From: Anaeramoeba ignava
Taxonomy: Eukaryota > Metamonada > Anaeramoebidae
Direction: 5' to 3'
Assembly (NCBI GenBank): GCA_028826165.1
Contig: JAPDFW010000069.1
Span: forward strand, 186,001 to 250,000
DNA: 64,000 bases
Shown piece by piece: positions 11,320-21,252 of the stretch. Numbering within the stretch: the first letter of the stretch is position 1; each line of letters begins with the position of its first letter. A model generated the notes under the pieces. The model worked only from the letters and a program-made list of their open reading frames with translations. It did not search any database and had not been told where the DNA came from. Both the position numbers and the translations under genes were made by a program.

Positions 11320-14300
11320 TTAATTTATTTGTTCATTAATTTCTTCTAAAGAAAAACTTTTATGAATTGTTCTTTGATATTCTTTTGATTGTTGATCAAA
11401 TTCATTTAAGAAATTTGTTCTTTCTTCTTTTGTTTTTGTTCTAAAAATAAGCATTTCTGTTTCTTCACTTGAAATAAATTCAATAAAAAATCGATAAAAA
11501 TTTCCTTTTTCTTTAATATTTTCTTTTTGATTTTGATTTTGATTTTGATTTTGAATTTGATTTTGATTTTGATTTTGATTTTGATTTTGATTTTGATTTT
11601 GATTTTGATTTTGATTTTGATTTTGATTTTCATTTTCATTTTGATTTTGATTTTGATTTTCATTTTCTTTTTGATTTTGATTTTGATTTTGTTTTTCATT
11701 TTGATTTTCATTTTCATTTTGATTTTCATTTTCATTTTGATTTTGAATTTGAATTTGAATTTGATTTTCATTTTGATTTTCATTTTGATTTTCATTTTGA
11801 TTTTCATTTTCATTTTGATTTTGATTTTGATTTTGATTTTGAATTTGATTTTCATTTTGATTTTGATTTTGATTTTTATTTTTATTTTGATTTATATTTT
11901 GATTTTCATTTTGATTTTCTTGATCATCAATTCCTTTGTCTATTTTTTTAATACAAGAAAAATCAATAAAAAATCTAGCTGTATATCTTTCTTTAGCTCT
12001 TTCTCCTGATTGTTGTCTTACACCTTTTTTAAATAAAGTTGGTTTTTTAAGTTCACAAATTAACAAAGAATCTGAAAACAAAAATATTTCACAATGAATT
12101 ATATTTAAATTTGACTCCATTTCAAATTTTTTTGACAAAATAACTTTTCTTGCTGGTTCTATTATTTTTAAATGAAGTTTATTTCTTGAATGTGGTGTTA
12201 TCATATTATCTATTGCAACAAGCTTTTCCATATTTTCTCTTTCTTTTTTTATATTATTTATTTTTTCAGCCATTTTTCTCATTTCAACAACAGCATTACT
12301 AAGAGGAATAAAATCAGGTTCATCAGTAGATGTATATTTTAAAAGTTGCTCCAATAAAAGTATCTATTTAAAGATTTAATTTATTTTGATTTAATTTAAA
12401 TTTAATTTGATTTGAATATTTGATTTAATTTGATTTGATTTAATTTAATTTGATTTGATTTAATTTGATTTGATTTGAATATTTGATTTGATTTGAATTA
12501 ATTTAATTTAATTTAATTTGATTTGATTTAGATTTAATTTGATTTTATTTGATTTGATTTGATTTGATTTAATTTAATTTAATTTGAATATTTGATTTGA
12601 TTTAATTTGATTTGATTTGATTTGATTTGATTTGATTTAATTTGATTTAATTTGATTTGATTTGAATTAATTTAATTTGATTTGATTTAATTTGATTTGA
12701 TTTTATTTGATTTGATTTGATTTGATTTAATTTAATTTGAATATTTGATTTGATTTAATTTGATTTTATTTGATTTGATTTAATTTAATTTAATTTAATT
12801 TGATTTGATTTAATTTGAATATTCTCTTTTACATAACGAGGTAACCTTTGAACTGGCATGATAATAATAGATTCAAAACTTAACATTCTACTTTCTTCTT
12901 TTTTTCTTTCTTTTTCGAGATATTCAGAAAATTTATTATTTTTTTTCTTTAAATGAGCAATTGTTTGAGTTGCAAGAGGATAATTATTAACATAATCAGC
13001 GTAAGAACCAAGAAAAGCAACCTTGAATCAATAACGAAAAGAAAAACAGGATATAAAGTAATTAGTTTAAATGAATTGAATAATTTTGTTTTGGAAATGT
13101 TTGTAGTTTTGATACCATTTTGTTGATTACACTTCCTACACAAGAATGAACATTCCAATTTTGAATAATCACTTTGAGCTCTTTTTTTAATTGATTATTG
13201 TATGCATAAATTACTCCAATTCCATCAAAAATCTTCTTTTTATCTTCTTTTGTAATGATTTTTTCTTCTAATGGATTCATATATCCCTTTTTTTTTTAAT
13301 TTAAGAATAATTATTGATTTTTTTTTTGTATAAAATTTATTCTTTTGGTTTATACATTAACTAAAATTTTCAAAAACTTTAAATATCCTGTTTCTGTTTC
13401 AAGAAATTCTTGTGCAACAGATTGCTTTTTAAGAATCTAAATTTGATATTTTTTGAATATTTTTTGAATATTTTTTGGATATTTTTTGGATATTTTTTGA
13501 ATATTTTTTGGATATTTTTGGAATAACCTTGAATCAATAGTGAAAAGAAAAACAGGATATAAAGTAATTAGTTTAAATGAATTGAATAATTTTGTTTTAT
13601 AATTTAATTTGTAATTTTTGATACCATTTTTGTTATTTATACTTTTTACACAAGAATGAACATTCCAATTTTTGAATAATTTTTTTATCTTTTTATTGAT
13701 TATTGTATGCATAAATTATAATCCAATTCCATCAAAATCTTCTTTTATCTTCTTTTGTAATGATTTTTTTCTTCTAATGGATTCATATATCCCTTTTTTT
13801 TTTAATTTAAGAATAATTATTGATTTTTTTTTTGTATAAAATTTATTCTTTTGGTTTATACATTAACTAAAATTTTCAAAAACTTTAAATATCCTGTTTC
13901 TGTTTCAAGAAATTCTTGTGCAACAGATTGCTTTTTAAGAATCTAAATTTGATATTTTTTGAATATTTTTTGAATATTTTTTGGATATTTTTTGGATATT
14001 TTTTGAATATTTTTTGGATATTTTTTGGATATTTTTTGAATATTTTTTGATATTTACATCTTTGTTTTAAATTTAAAAAATTTTTAAAATGGTTAGTTTA
14101 AGTGGTTTTTTTAGAAATTTATAATTTAATTTATAATTTTATTTATAATTTGATTTATAATTTAATTTATAATTTAATTTATAATTTAATTTATAATTTA
14201 ATTTATAATTTTATTTATAATTTTATTTATAATTTTATTTATAATTTTATTTATAATTTTATTTTATTTTATTTATAATTTTTATTTATAATTTGAATTT

Positions 14301-15874
14301 AATTTTATTTATAATTTTATTTATAATTTTATTTATAATTTTATTTTTTTAATTTTATTTTATTTATAATTTAATTTATATTTTTATTTATAATTTAATT
14401 TTAATTTTAATTTATAATTTTAATTTATAATTTTATTTATAATTTTATTTATAATTTAATTTATAATTTTAATTTATAATTTTTAATTTATAATTTTATT
14501 TATAATTTTATTTATAATTTAATTTATAATTTAATTTATAATTTTATTTATAATTTTATTTATAATTTAATTTATAATTTTAATTTTTATAAGAAGACCA
14601 TTTGAATTATAGTTTTCCCTTTTGAATTAAAACTCAATTTATTTATATAAAAATTTATAGCCCATGTACTTTGAGGGGGTATACCTACAATAACATTTCA
14701 ATTTATTTTTGACTAGCTATAAATTGCTCAGTCATCATTTCCTAAATTAAAAATACTTTAATTTATACATTCTTTTTAATTGACTACACTTAATTTTCAA
14801 TCAATAAAATTTGGTTATTAATTTATAAAAATTTATAGCCCATGTACTTTGAGGAGTATACCTACAATAGCATTTCAATTTATTTTTTAGCTATAAATTT
14901 CATTCATCATTTTAAATTAAAAATACTTAATTTATTTTCACTTTCTTTTTGGGTTCCACTCTTTCCATTTATATTTAATTTAAAATTTAATTTATAATTT
15001 ATAGTTTAAAAATTTTTCTTTTTTTATAATTTAATTTATAATTTTAATTTAAAAATTTTTTTTTAAATTTTATTTTAATTTTAGAAATTTATAATTTAAT
15101 TTATAATTTAATTTATAATTTTATTTATAATTTAATTTATAATTTTAATTTATAATTTTATTTATAATTTAATTTATAATTTTATTTATATTTTAATTTA
15201 TAATTTTAATTTATAATTTAATTTATAATTTTATTTATAATTTTATTTATAATTTTATTTATAATTTTATTTATAATTTAATTTATAATTTTATTTATAT
15301 TTTGATTTATAATTTTATTTATAATTTAATTTATAATTTTATTTATAATTTAATTTATAATTTAATTTATAATTTTATTTATAATTTTATTTATAAGTTG
15401 TTTACTTTTTAAATAGTTCTTTCTTGTTTTTGTCATTCTAATCATTTGTTGAATTTGTGTAAGATTTTGTTTTACTAAATAAAAAGAAAAAAATAAAGCA
15501 AATAATAAAGTAAATCAAGATTTAAAAATTTCTTTATATTTTTATTGGTTAATTGAATTAAAATTTTAAATAAAAAAAAAAAAGAGAAAAAAAATACCTT
15601 CAATAAAATAATCATTTTGTTGTTTCATTCTTACAGCTTTTTGAATACGGATCACTCTTCTAGATTCTCTAGCTTGTTTTCTTTTGGTTTTTTGTTGTTT
15701 TTTTTCTTCTCTTTCTTTTCTTTTAATCTCTTTTGATTTTTCTAATTGTAGATTTTGATCTTTTTCTATTTGAGGTTTTCTTTTTTCATGAATTTGATTT
15801 GTTTTTGTTTTATTTTGTGATATTTGTTTTTGTTGTTGTTGTTTTTCTTTTTCTTTAGATGAACCAAGTCCCAT
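11320..15874 (-). CDS. IQ-DH-PH Rho guanine nucleotide exchange factor (7 exons)
   Basis: Proposed exons (minus strand): 15598-15874, 15406-15474, 14848-14861, 13356-13436, 13116-13286, 12833-13021, 11320-12363. They sum to 1845 nt, 614 residues, with all phases matching. The N-terminus MGLGSSK resembles an N-myristoylation signal. Two IQ-like motifs (IQKAVRMKQQ; IQQMIRMTKTR) span exons 1-2 and could bind calmodulin. The DH domain (about residues 110-320) reads QEFLETETGYLKFLK, then PLEEKIITKEDKKKIF, then NKM/VAFLGSYADYVNN, and has the hallmark PVQRLPRY joined across an intron to ILLLEQLLKYT. A PH domain follows (NKLHLKIIEPARK, FLFSDSLLIC, then FYRFFIEF and a C-terminal helix). It is split by an NQ tract at about residues 415-553. 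Such proteins load GTP on Rho/Rac at membranes. The last four junctions are strong; the 14-nt exon and its link to the first two exons are inferred from phase. Confidence 0.8.
11523..11915 (-). repeat. CAAAAT hexamer array coding an NQ tract in the GEF PH domain
   Basis: A run of ATTTTG/ATTTTC hexamers on the plus strand (CAAAAT/GAAAAT in the sense strand of the GEF). It is read as Gln-Asn/Glu-Asn for about 130 residues and lies inside the PH fold, between the strands before and after the insertion. Confidence 0.9.
12364..12832 (-). repeat. repeat-filled GEF intron (TTTGATTTAATT family)
   Basis: 469-bp intron with donor GTAAAAG and acceptor AATAG, splitting PVQRLPRY from ILLLEQ. It consists almost only of TTTGATTTAATTTGATT-type repeats. 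Confidence 0.85.
13021..14060 (-). repeat. tandem duplication of a DH-domain exon block
   Basis: Two direct copies of about 506 bp, 13021-13526 and 13527-about 14060, each with parts of three exons. In the right copy the 81-nt exon (13862-13942) is identical to the used one (13356-13436), with both splice sites kept. The next exon, starting at about 13792, has gained indels and stops soon after NPLEEK, and the WNVHSCV part is frameshifted. Both copies end in TATTTTTTGGA repeats. The right copy is read as a decayed exon relic. Confidence 0.85.
13437..15405 (-). other. long GEF intron region with AT arrays, a micro-exon and exon relics
   Basis: This stretch between GEF exons 2 and 4 holds the duplicated exon block and TATTTTTTGAA repeats (13437-14055). 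Long TTTATAATTTAATTTATAA arrays follow at 14115-14590 and 15080-15400. In the middle, 14600-14990, is a less repetitive segment with two copies of a conserved block that contains the proposed micro-exon. No other coding sequence is seen. Confidence 0.7.
14645..14940 (-). repeat. two copies of a conserved block around the proposed micro-exon
   Basis: A block beginning AAAATTTATAGCCCATGTACTT occurs at about 14650-14760 and about 14830-14935. In each, AG-GTATAC..CTCAAA-GTAC looks like a tiny exon: 14848-14861 is 14 nt and keeps the GEF frame, while 14670-14684 is 15 nt and would break it. Confidence 0.6.
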
Positions 15875-16004
15875 TTTAAAAAAAGGAAAAAAAAAAATGA
15901 AAAAAAAATTTTCGAAAATTAAAAAAAGTGGAAATCTTCTTTTTTTCTTTTTTATTTTTTAATTTTGAAAAAGAAAAAGAAAAAGAAAAAAGAAAATTTC
16001 TTGC

Positions 16005-17507
16005 TTATTTTTTTTGGTTTTGTAAAAGATCTTGAAGAACGGAATCAACATCTCCATTATATTTTGTTAGTAAAATCATCAATTCTTTTGTGTTATCAAA
16101 ACCCATTGAATAAAGATTTTGGAGTTGAGCTTCATAAGGATTAGAAAGAACATCAGGAACTTGATTTTCTTTTTCTTGATTCATTTGATTCATTTGATTC
16201 ATTTGATTCATTTGATTCATTTGATTTTTTTCGTTTTCATCGTTTGTTTCTTTACTTTCTTTTAATTTACTCAACATATCATCCATTCTTGAAACAACCA
16301 TTGGAATATCTCCATTTAATTCTGTTAAAAATACCTTTAAAAAGGGTGTATTTGCAAACCCCATTTCTTCTAATTCTTTGAGTTCTTTATCGTATTTAAA
16401 GTTTGGATCTTGTTGTTGATTTGGTGGTGGAATTCGGAAAAAATCTTCAATTTGAAATTCACTTTTGAATCCAGGTTTATTCAATTCTTCAAGTAGATTT
16501 CGTTGTTTTGGTTGTGGTTGTGGATTTTGTGAATATTGTTCCATGTTTTCAAGTGTTTTTTTCAATCTTGCTATTACAAAACTTTCTCCATGTTCGAAAT
16601 CTGATGAAGTAAATGTTGGTAAGTATGAAATACTATCAAAAATATGTGAAAAATCAAAAGTATTAGATTGAAATCCAAGCATTGATATTAATAAGGGTAA
16701 TAAATGATTAATCGAATCCATAATTTTGGTTTTTATTGATGAAAATGCTACTCCATATTTACTCAAAACTTCCAGAAGTTCGAAAATTTTAGGGACCATT
16801 TCACTAAATACTTTGGAAATTTTATTCTTGATTTCTTCTGATTTGAAGGGATGATTTTGTAGTAATGATCCAAATGTTTTGATACATTCTTGAATTCCTT
16901 TTTCTCCTTCCTTGCTCATTTTCTCAAGCATGTTCATAATTTCCTTTAATGAATTCTTGAACCATTGAACAACTGTTGGTTCCTTTAATAATTCTCCAAG
17001 TGGTTGTTGAAATTGAATGAAACCTTTAAGTTGTTGTTTTATTTCTGGATTTGCAAATATTTTAAATAATTGAGCTATACTGAATGGTTGTTGTTGTTGT
17101 GGTTGTTGTTGTGTTGATTTCGGTTGAGAATTTTCTTTTTTTGGAATATTTTCTTTTTTTGGAACATTTTCTTTTTATTTTTAAATTAATATGAATAAAT
17201 AAAATAGAAATAGAAATAAAAATAAAATAAATAAAATACCTTGAATTAAAATTTTTAGTAAATTAGCTGAATTTTCAATTGCAAATTGTATTGCTGTTTG
17301 TAGTTCTATATCTGATGTTAATCCAACCCATTCATTCTCATCATCAAGATAATGAATTTTAATATTAAATTCATTTTGTTTTGGTTTGTAAAGTTGTTTC
17401 AAAGTTGTTTCAAGTTGTGAGAAAGTACCATTAATATCAAATGAAAATCTTCTTAAATCTTCATTAAAAATAGATTTTATATTAATTTTTGTGATTGCTT
17501 TTGTCAT
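16005..17507 (-). CDS. PB1 and tandem-UBA protein, NBR1/p62-like selective autophagy receptor candidate
   Basis: Exon 1 is 17240-17507, the intron 17171-17239 (69 bp, GTATTT..AAAAG), exon 2 16005-17170; phase agrees and gives 477 residues. A PB1 domain (about residues 8-88) has the acidic OPCA-like core YLDDENEWVGLTSDIEL. After a Pro/Gln-rich linker comes a long helical middle (about 130-330). Two UBA domains close the protein: LEEMGFANTPFLKVFLTELNGD (about 350-387) and LYSMGFDNTKELMILLTKYNGD (about 436-475), each with the MGF loop that contacts ubiquitin. PB1 plus C-terminal UBA is the layout of p62 and NBR1, and plant NBR1 also has two UBAs. The ZZ finger and FW domain of those proteins are not seen, and no LC3-binding motif was identified with confidence. 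A ubiquitin-binding scaffold is well supported; the autophagy role is inferred. Confidence 0.8.
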
Positions 17508-17794
17508 AATAATGATTTAAAAAAGAAAAAAATAAAAATGATATTTTTTTTTTTAAATTAAAAATGAAAAAAAATTTTTTTTTGCTTTTTTGTTTTTTGT
17601 AATTGAATTTATAAGTAAAAAATAATTAAAATGAAAAAATAAAAATAAAAAAATAGATTTGATTAAAAAAAAATTTTGTTTTTAAATTGATTATTTTTTT
17701 TTAAATTTAGAACTTTCTTATTTTAGTTCCAACTCTAATTTATTTTTTAAAAATAAAATATAATAAAAAATAATAAAAAATAAAAGAATTTTAT
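17508..17794. other. AT-rich intergenic gap
   Basis: About 290 bases of A and T runs between the PB1-UBA start and the Rrp6 stop. No gene, RNA or motif is recognised. It must contain the PB1-UBA promoter and the Rrp6 3' UTR. Confidence 0.5.
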
Positions 17795-20700
17795 TTATTT
17801 TCTTGAACTTCTTCCTTTTCTATATTTTTCATTTTCTTTTTGGAAATCTTCTTTTGATTTTCTTTTTTCTGATTTTTTTTGTGATTTTTTTCCTGATAAA
17901 TATTTATGTTTATTAGAATGTAAATGTGAATTAGAATGTAAATGTGGATTAGAATGTAAATGTGAATTAGAATGTGAATTAGAATGTAAATGTGAATTAG
18001 AATGTGAATGTGAATGTGAATGTGAATTAGAATGTGAATGTGAATATGAATTAGAATGATTATATTTATCAAAATGTGAATGTGATTTATTCTTTCGAAA
18101 ATGTGAATAATCTCTATTAGAAAATCTTTGATATTTTGGTTTATTATCATCATCATTTTCAAGTGGAATAAATAAATCTTGACTTTCAATTTGTTGATTT
18201 GATTTATTATTTTTATTTGAATTTTTTTCATTTGATATTTCAGAACGAATTGAAAATTCTGGAATTGATTTATTAATAATCCATCCACATTTTCTCATAT
18301 ATTTTAAATTTTCAATTTGATTTCCAGAAATTTGTAAATTTTGATTTGATATTTGGTTTGTTTTTAATTTTCTTTTTTCAAATGGTGTTTCAACATTTAT
18401 CACAATATTTGATTCTTGATCATTTTCAATTTGATTTTCATTTCCAATATCAACATCATTTTCAATATTATTTTCATTTTCAATATCATTTTCATTTTCA
18501 TTTTCAATATCGTTTTCAATATCATTATCAATATCATTTTGAATATCGTTTTCATTATCATTTTCAATATCATTTTCAATATCATTTTCATTATCATTTT
18601 CATTTTCATTTTCATTTTCATTTTCATTTTCATTATCATTTTCATTATCAATATCAATTTCAATATTATTTTCAATATCATTTTCAATATTATTTTCATT
18701 TTCATTTTCATTTTCATTTTCATTTTCAATATCAATTTCAATATCATTTTGATTTTGATTTTGATTTTGATTTTCAGTTTCATTATCTGAATCAGATTCA
18801 AAAATTCGAGAAGATTTCTTGGAAATATTTTTGGAATTTTTGGAAACTTCAACTGAAATAACTGGAGACAAATTAATTTTAACAGGATTTTCTGATTCTT
18901 GAATTCTTATATTTGATAATAAATGAGGTTGGGTATTTTTTAAAATTTGAGTATTTAAAATATTAGATTTTGGAAATGATTCAGTTGCTTTAACTAAAGA
19001 AGAATTTATATTTGTTTGTGGAGAATGAAATTCTTCAATACTTTTAAGAATTAATTGAATAATTTCTGTAGATTTTATTCTAATTTCAGTAGAAATATTT
19101 TCTTCACAACATTCCATTAAATCTTTTTCTGTTTTTGGTATTTTCTTCGAAATTTCAAGCAATACTTTATCGGGCATAATAAATTCTGGACTTTCATCTG
19201 CCTCTCTTGCTGTATTATCTCTCCATTCAAATATAACCTTAAAAATTAATAAATGAAGAGAGTCAAAATTTAATGTGTATTTTTGGTTGTATTTTCGATA
19301 TAGTGGTAGATAAGAAACAGGAAAAGGTTGAATTTGATATTTTTGTAAGCATAATTTTGAGGAATCATTTATAATTTTGCTAATAAATGAAAATTCTTTT
19401 TCATTTTGATTTTGATTTTCATTTTCAATTTGATTTTGATTTTGATTTTGATTTTGATTTTGATTTTGATTTTGATTTTGATTTTGAATTTCATTTTGAT
19501 TTTCATTTTGATTTTGATTTTGATTTTGATTTTGATTTTGATTTTGATTTTCATTTTGATTTTCATTTTGATTTTCATTTTGATTTTGATTTTGATTTTG
19601 ATTTTGAATTTTGATTTTCATTTTGATTTTGATTTTGATTTTGATTTTGATTTTGATTTTGATTTTGATTTTGATTTTGATTTTGATTTTGATTTTGATT
19701 TTGATTTTGATTTTGATTTTGATTTTGATTTTGATTTTGATTTTCATTTTGATTTTGATTTTGATTTTGATTTTCATTTTGATTTTGATTTTGATTTTGA
19801 TTTTCTTCTTTTGCTTTCATAATAAGGATAGAACGAAGTTTATCATATAGAGGGATGAAATAATGTAATTCTTGTCTTGCAAATTCAAGAACTTCCTTAG
19901 GTAAAGGGCGAATTCTCCAATCAACAAGATCAAACTCATGTTCAATTTGAATATTTAAAAAAATTTTAATAACATCAGCGATTGAATGATCATTCGAATC
20001 TAAAAGAAGAGAAGATGAAATAAATAAATCAAACATATTAACAACATAAACATTGAAATCACGTTGAAGATGAAGGATTTGTTCACTTCCATTATTGAAA
20101 ATCTTGATTATATTTGAATCAGTGAAAATTTCATTCATTTCGTTTATATTTGAACGAAGTTTAATGGTATCAATCAAAATATCCTGTTTTCTTGTTGATA
20201 TTTTGAGAATACAAATAAATCCTTGATAAGAATGATACACATGATTTTCAACTTCAACACCAATTTCTTTTTCTTTTTTAAGATGGGAAATGATTTCTTT
20301 GAATTTTTCAAGTGTATCAACAAAAATTAAAGGTGTATCTTGGATTTCCAAAAATGAATTTTGTTCAGGAATTTCAAACAGATGATTTGGAAGCTTTGAA
20401 TGAAGAATTTCGTATTCATATAAATGGGAATTTTCTGTGTTCCCAAGATGATTTTGTGGATTATTTTCATTTGAGTTTGTTTGAATTAAAGAATTTTTCT
20501 TTGCTGGAAATTTGGGGATAAAAGGACCAAAATTATCAATTTTATCTTGAAAAGTAAATTGAGGACGCATGACTTGCTTTGCATGAAATATCTTAAAATT
20601 GCCAACTTTCTTGATTATTCCTCTTGTTTTATCGTCTTTTTTTGCTTTTCTATCTTCAATTGCATCATCAATATGTTTATCAATTAAATCTACAATATCA

Positions 20701-20978
20701 CCAATTAAATGAGACATAATTTTGTATTTTTCATCATGTGTTTTTTCATTTAAAATGGATTTTTCTGGATCTAATTTTAAAAATTGTGTACAAATGTTGA
20801 TTGTGTTTAAAATTGTATCTGATAAATCATTCATTTGATTTAAAAAACTTGAATAAGTTTGAAGATAAAGATAATCTCCTGTTTTAATGAAACTATTTGA
20901 TTTTTTTGTTGTTTTAAAAACTGTTTTTAAACATTCTCCAATATTTTTTTGTAATAAATTTTGTTCCTTTTTTTGCAT
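17795..20978 (-). CDS. Rrp6/EXOSC10-like exosome protein with degenerate nuclease site
   Basis: About 1060 residues if one extra T in the repeat near 19606-19614 is ignored; otherwise the frame breaks there. Order: PMC2NT-like N-terminus (1-120); the RPQFTFQDKIDN linker typical of EXOSC10; a 3'-5' exonuclease fold (about 215-395) with LKISTRKQDILIDT, RDFNVYVVNMFD and DWRIRPLP; an NQ tract; an HRDC domain with EWRDNTAREADESPEFIMP; an acidic Glu-Asn/Asp-Ile tail; and a His/Ser/Asn-rich then basic C-terminus. Rrp6 trims and degrades RNA with the nuclear exosome. The DEDD-Y catalytic positions are mostly changed. Against human Asp313/Glu315 the protein has Glu242/Glu244. Asp371 is Gln300, Tyr436 is Phe366 and Asp440 is Glu370. 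The protein is therefore predicted to bind RNA or exosome without normal hydrolysis. Identity is strong; inactivity is inferred. Confidence 0.88.
17910..18065 (-). repeat. His/Ser/Asn-rich repeat in the Rrp6-like C-terminus
   Basis: Hexamer-scale repeats (sense CATTCACATTCA, CATTCTAATTCA) encode alternating HS, NS and HL dipeptides for about 50 residues. The basic KKSQKKSEKRKSK stretch follows. Confidence 0.8.
18420..18775 (-). repeat. GAAAAT/GATATT array coding an acidic ENEN/DIEN tail
   Basis: Sense-strand GAAAAT and GATATT hexamers encode about 110 residues of Glu-Asn, Asp-Ile and Asp-Asn in the Rrp6-like tail. This is a Glu/Asp variant of the NQ hexamer tract found elsewhere in the window. 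Confidence 0.8.
19398..19803 (-). repeat. CAAAAT hexamer array in the Rrp6-like gene, with frame break
   Basis: About 400 bp of sense CAAAAT/GAAAAT hexamers between the exonuclease and HRDC domains. One 7-base unit (GAATTTT on the plus strand near 19606-19613) shifts the reading from NQ to KI or SK. Removing one T restores a single frame through to the HRDC domain. Confidence 0.85.
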
Positions 20979-21252
20979 AATAATAATTAATAAATTTTAA
21001 AAAAAAAATTTTTTTTTTAATTTTGAAAAAAAAATGAAAAAAAAATGAAAAAAAAAATGAAATTTGTTTTTCTTTTCTTGTTAGTAACTTTTTTTTTTAA
21101 AGAAAAGAAATTGAGAAAAAAAAAGGAAAGTAAAAAAAAAAGGAAAAATTAAGGAATTTGTTTTTTTGTTTTTGTTTTTTTGGATTGTTTGATAATTCCT
21201 TAAAGAAATTTAATGAAAAGAAAGAGAGGGAAAAAAATCTTCATGTTTTTTT
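20979..21252. other. AT-rich intergenic gap
   Basis: A and T runs between the Rrp6-like start and the calmodulin stop. No coding or RNA feature is seen. Confidence 0.5.

Noticed and set aside
11527-12009. Long plus-strand frames coding poly-(IL) or (FD)
   Set aside because: They are other-frame readings of the CAAAAT hexamer arrays; the minus-strand GEF gene explains the region. The same applies at 18346-18861, 19387-19850 and 39405-39887.
14100-15400. Mitochondrial or plasmid insertion
   Set aside because: The extreme AT content is simple repeat in introns; no organelle genes, tRNAs or rRNAs were seen.
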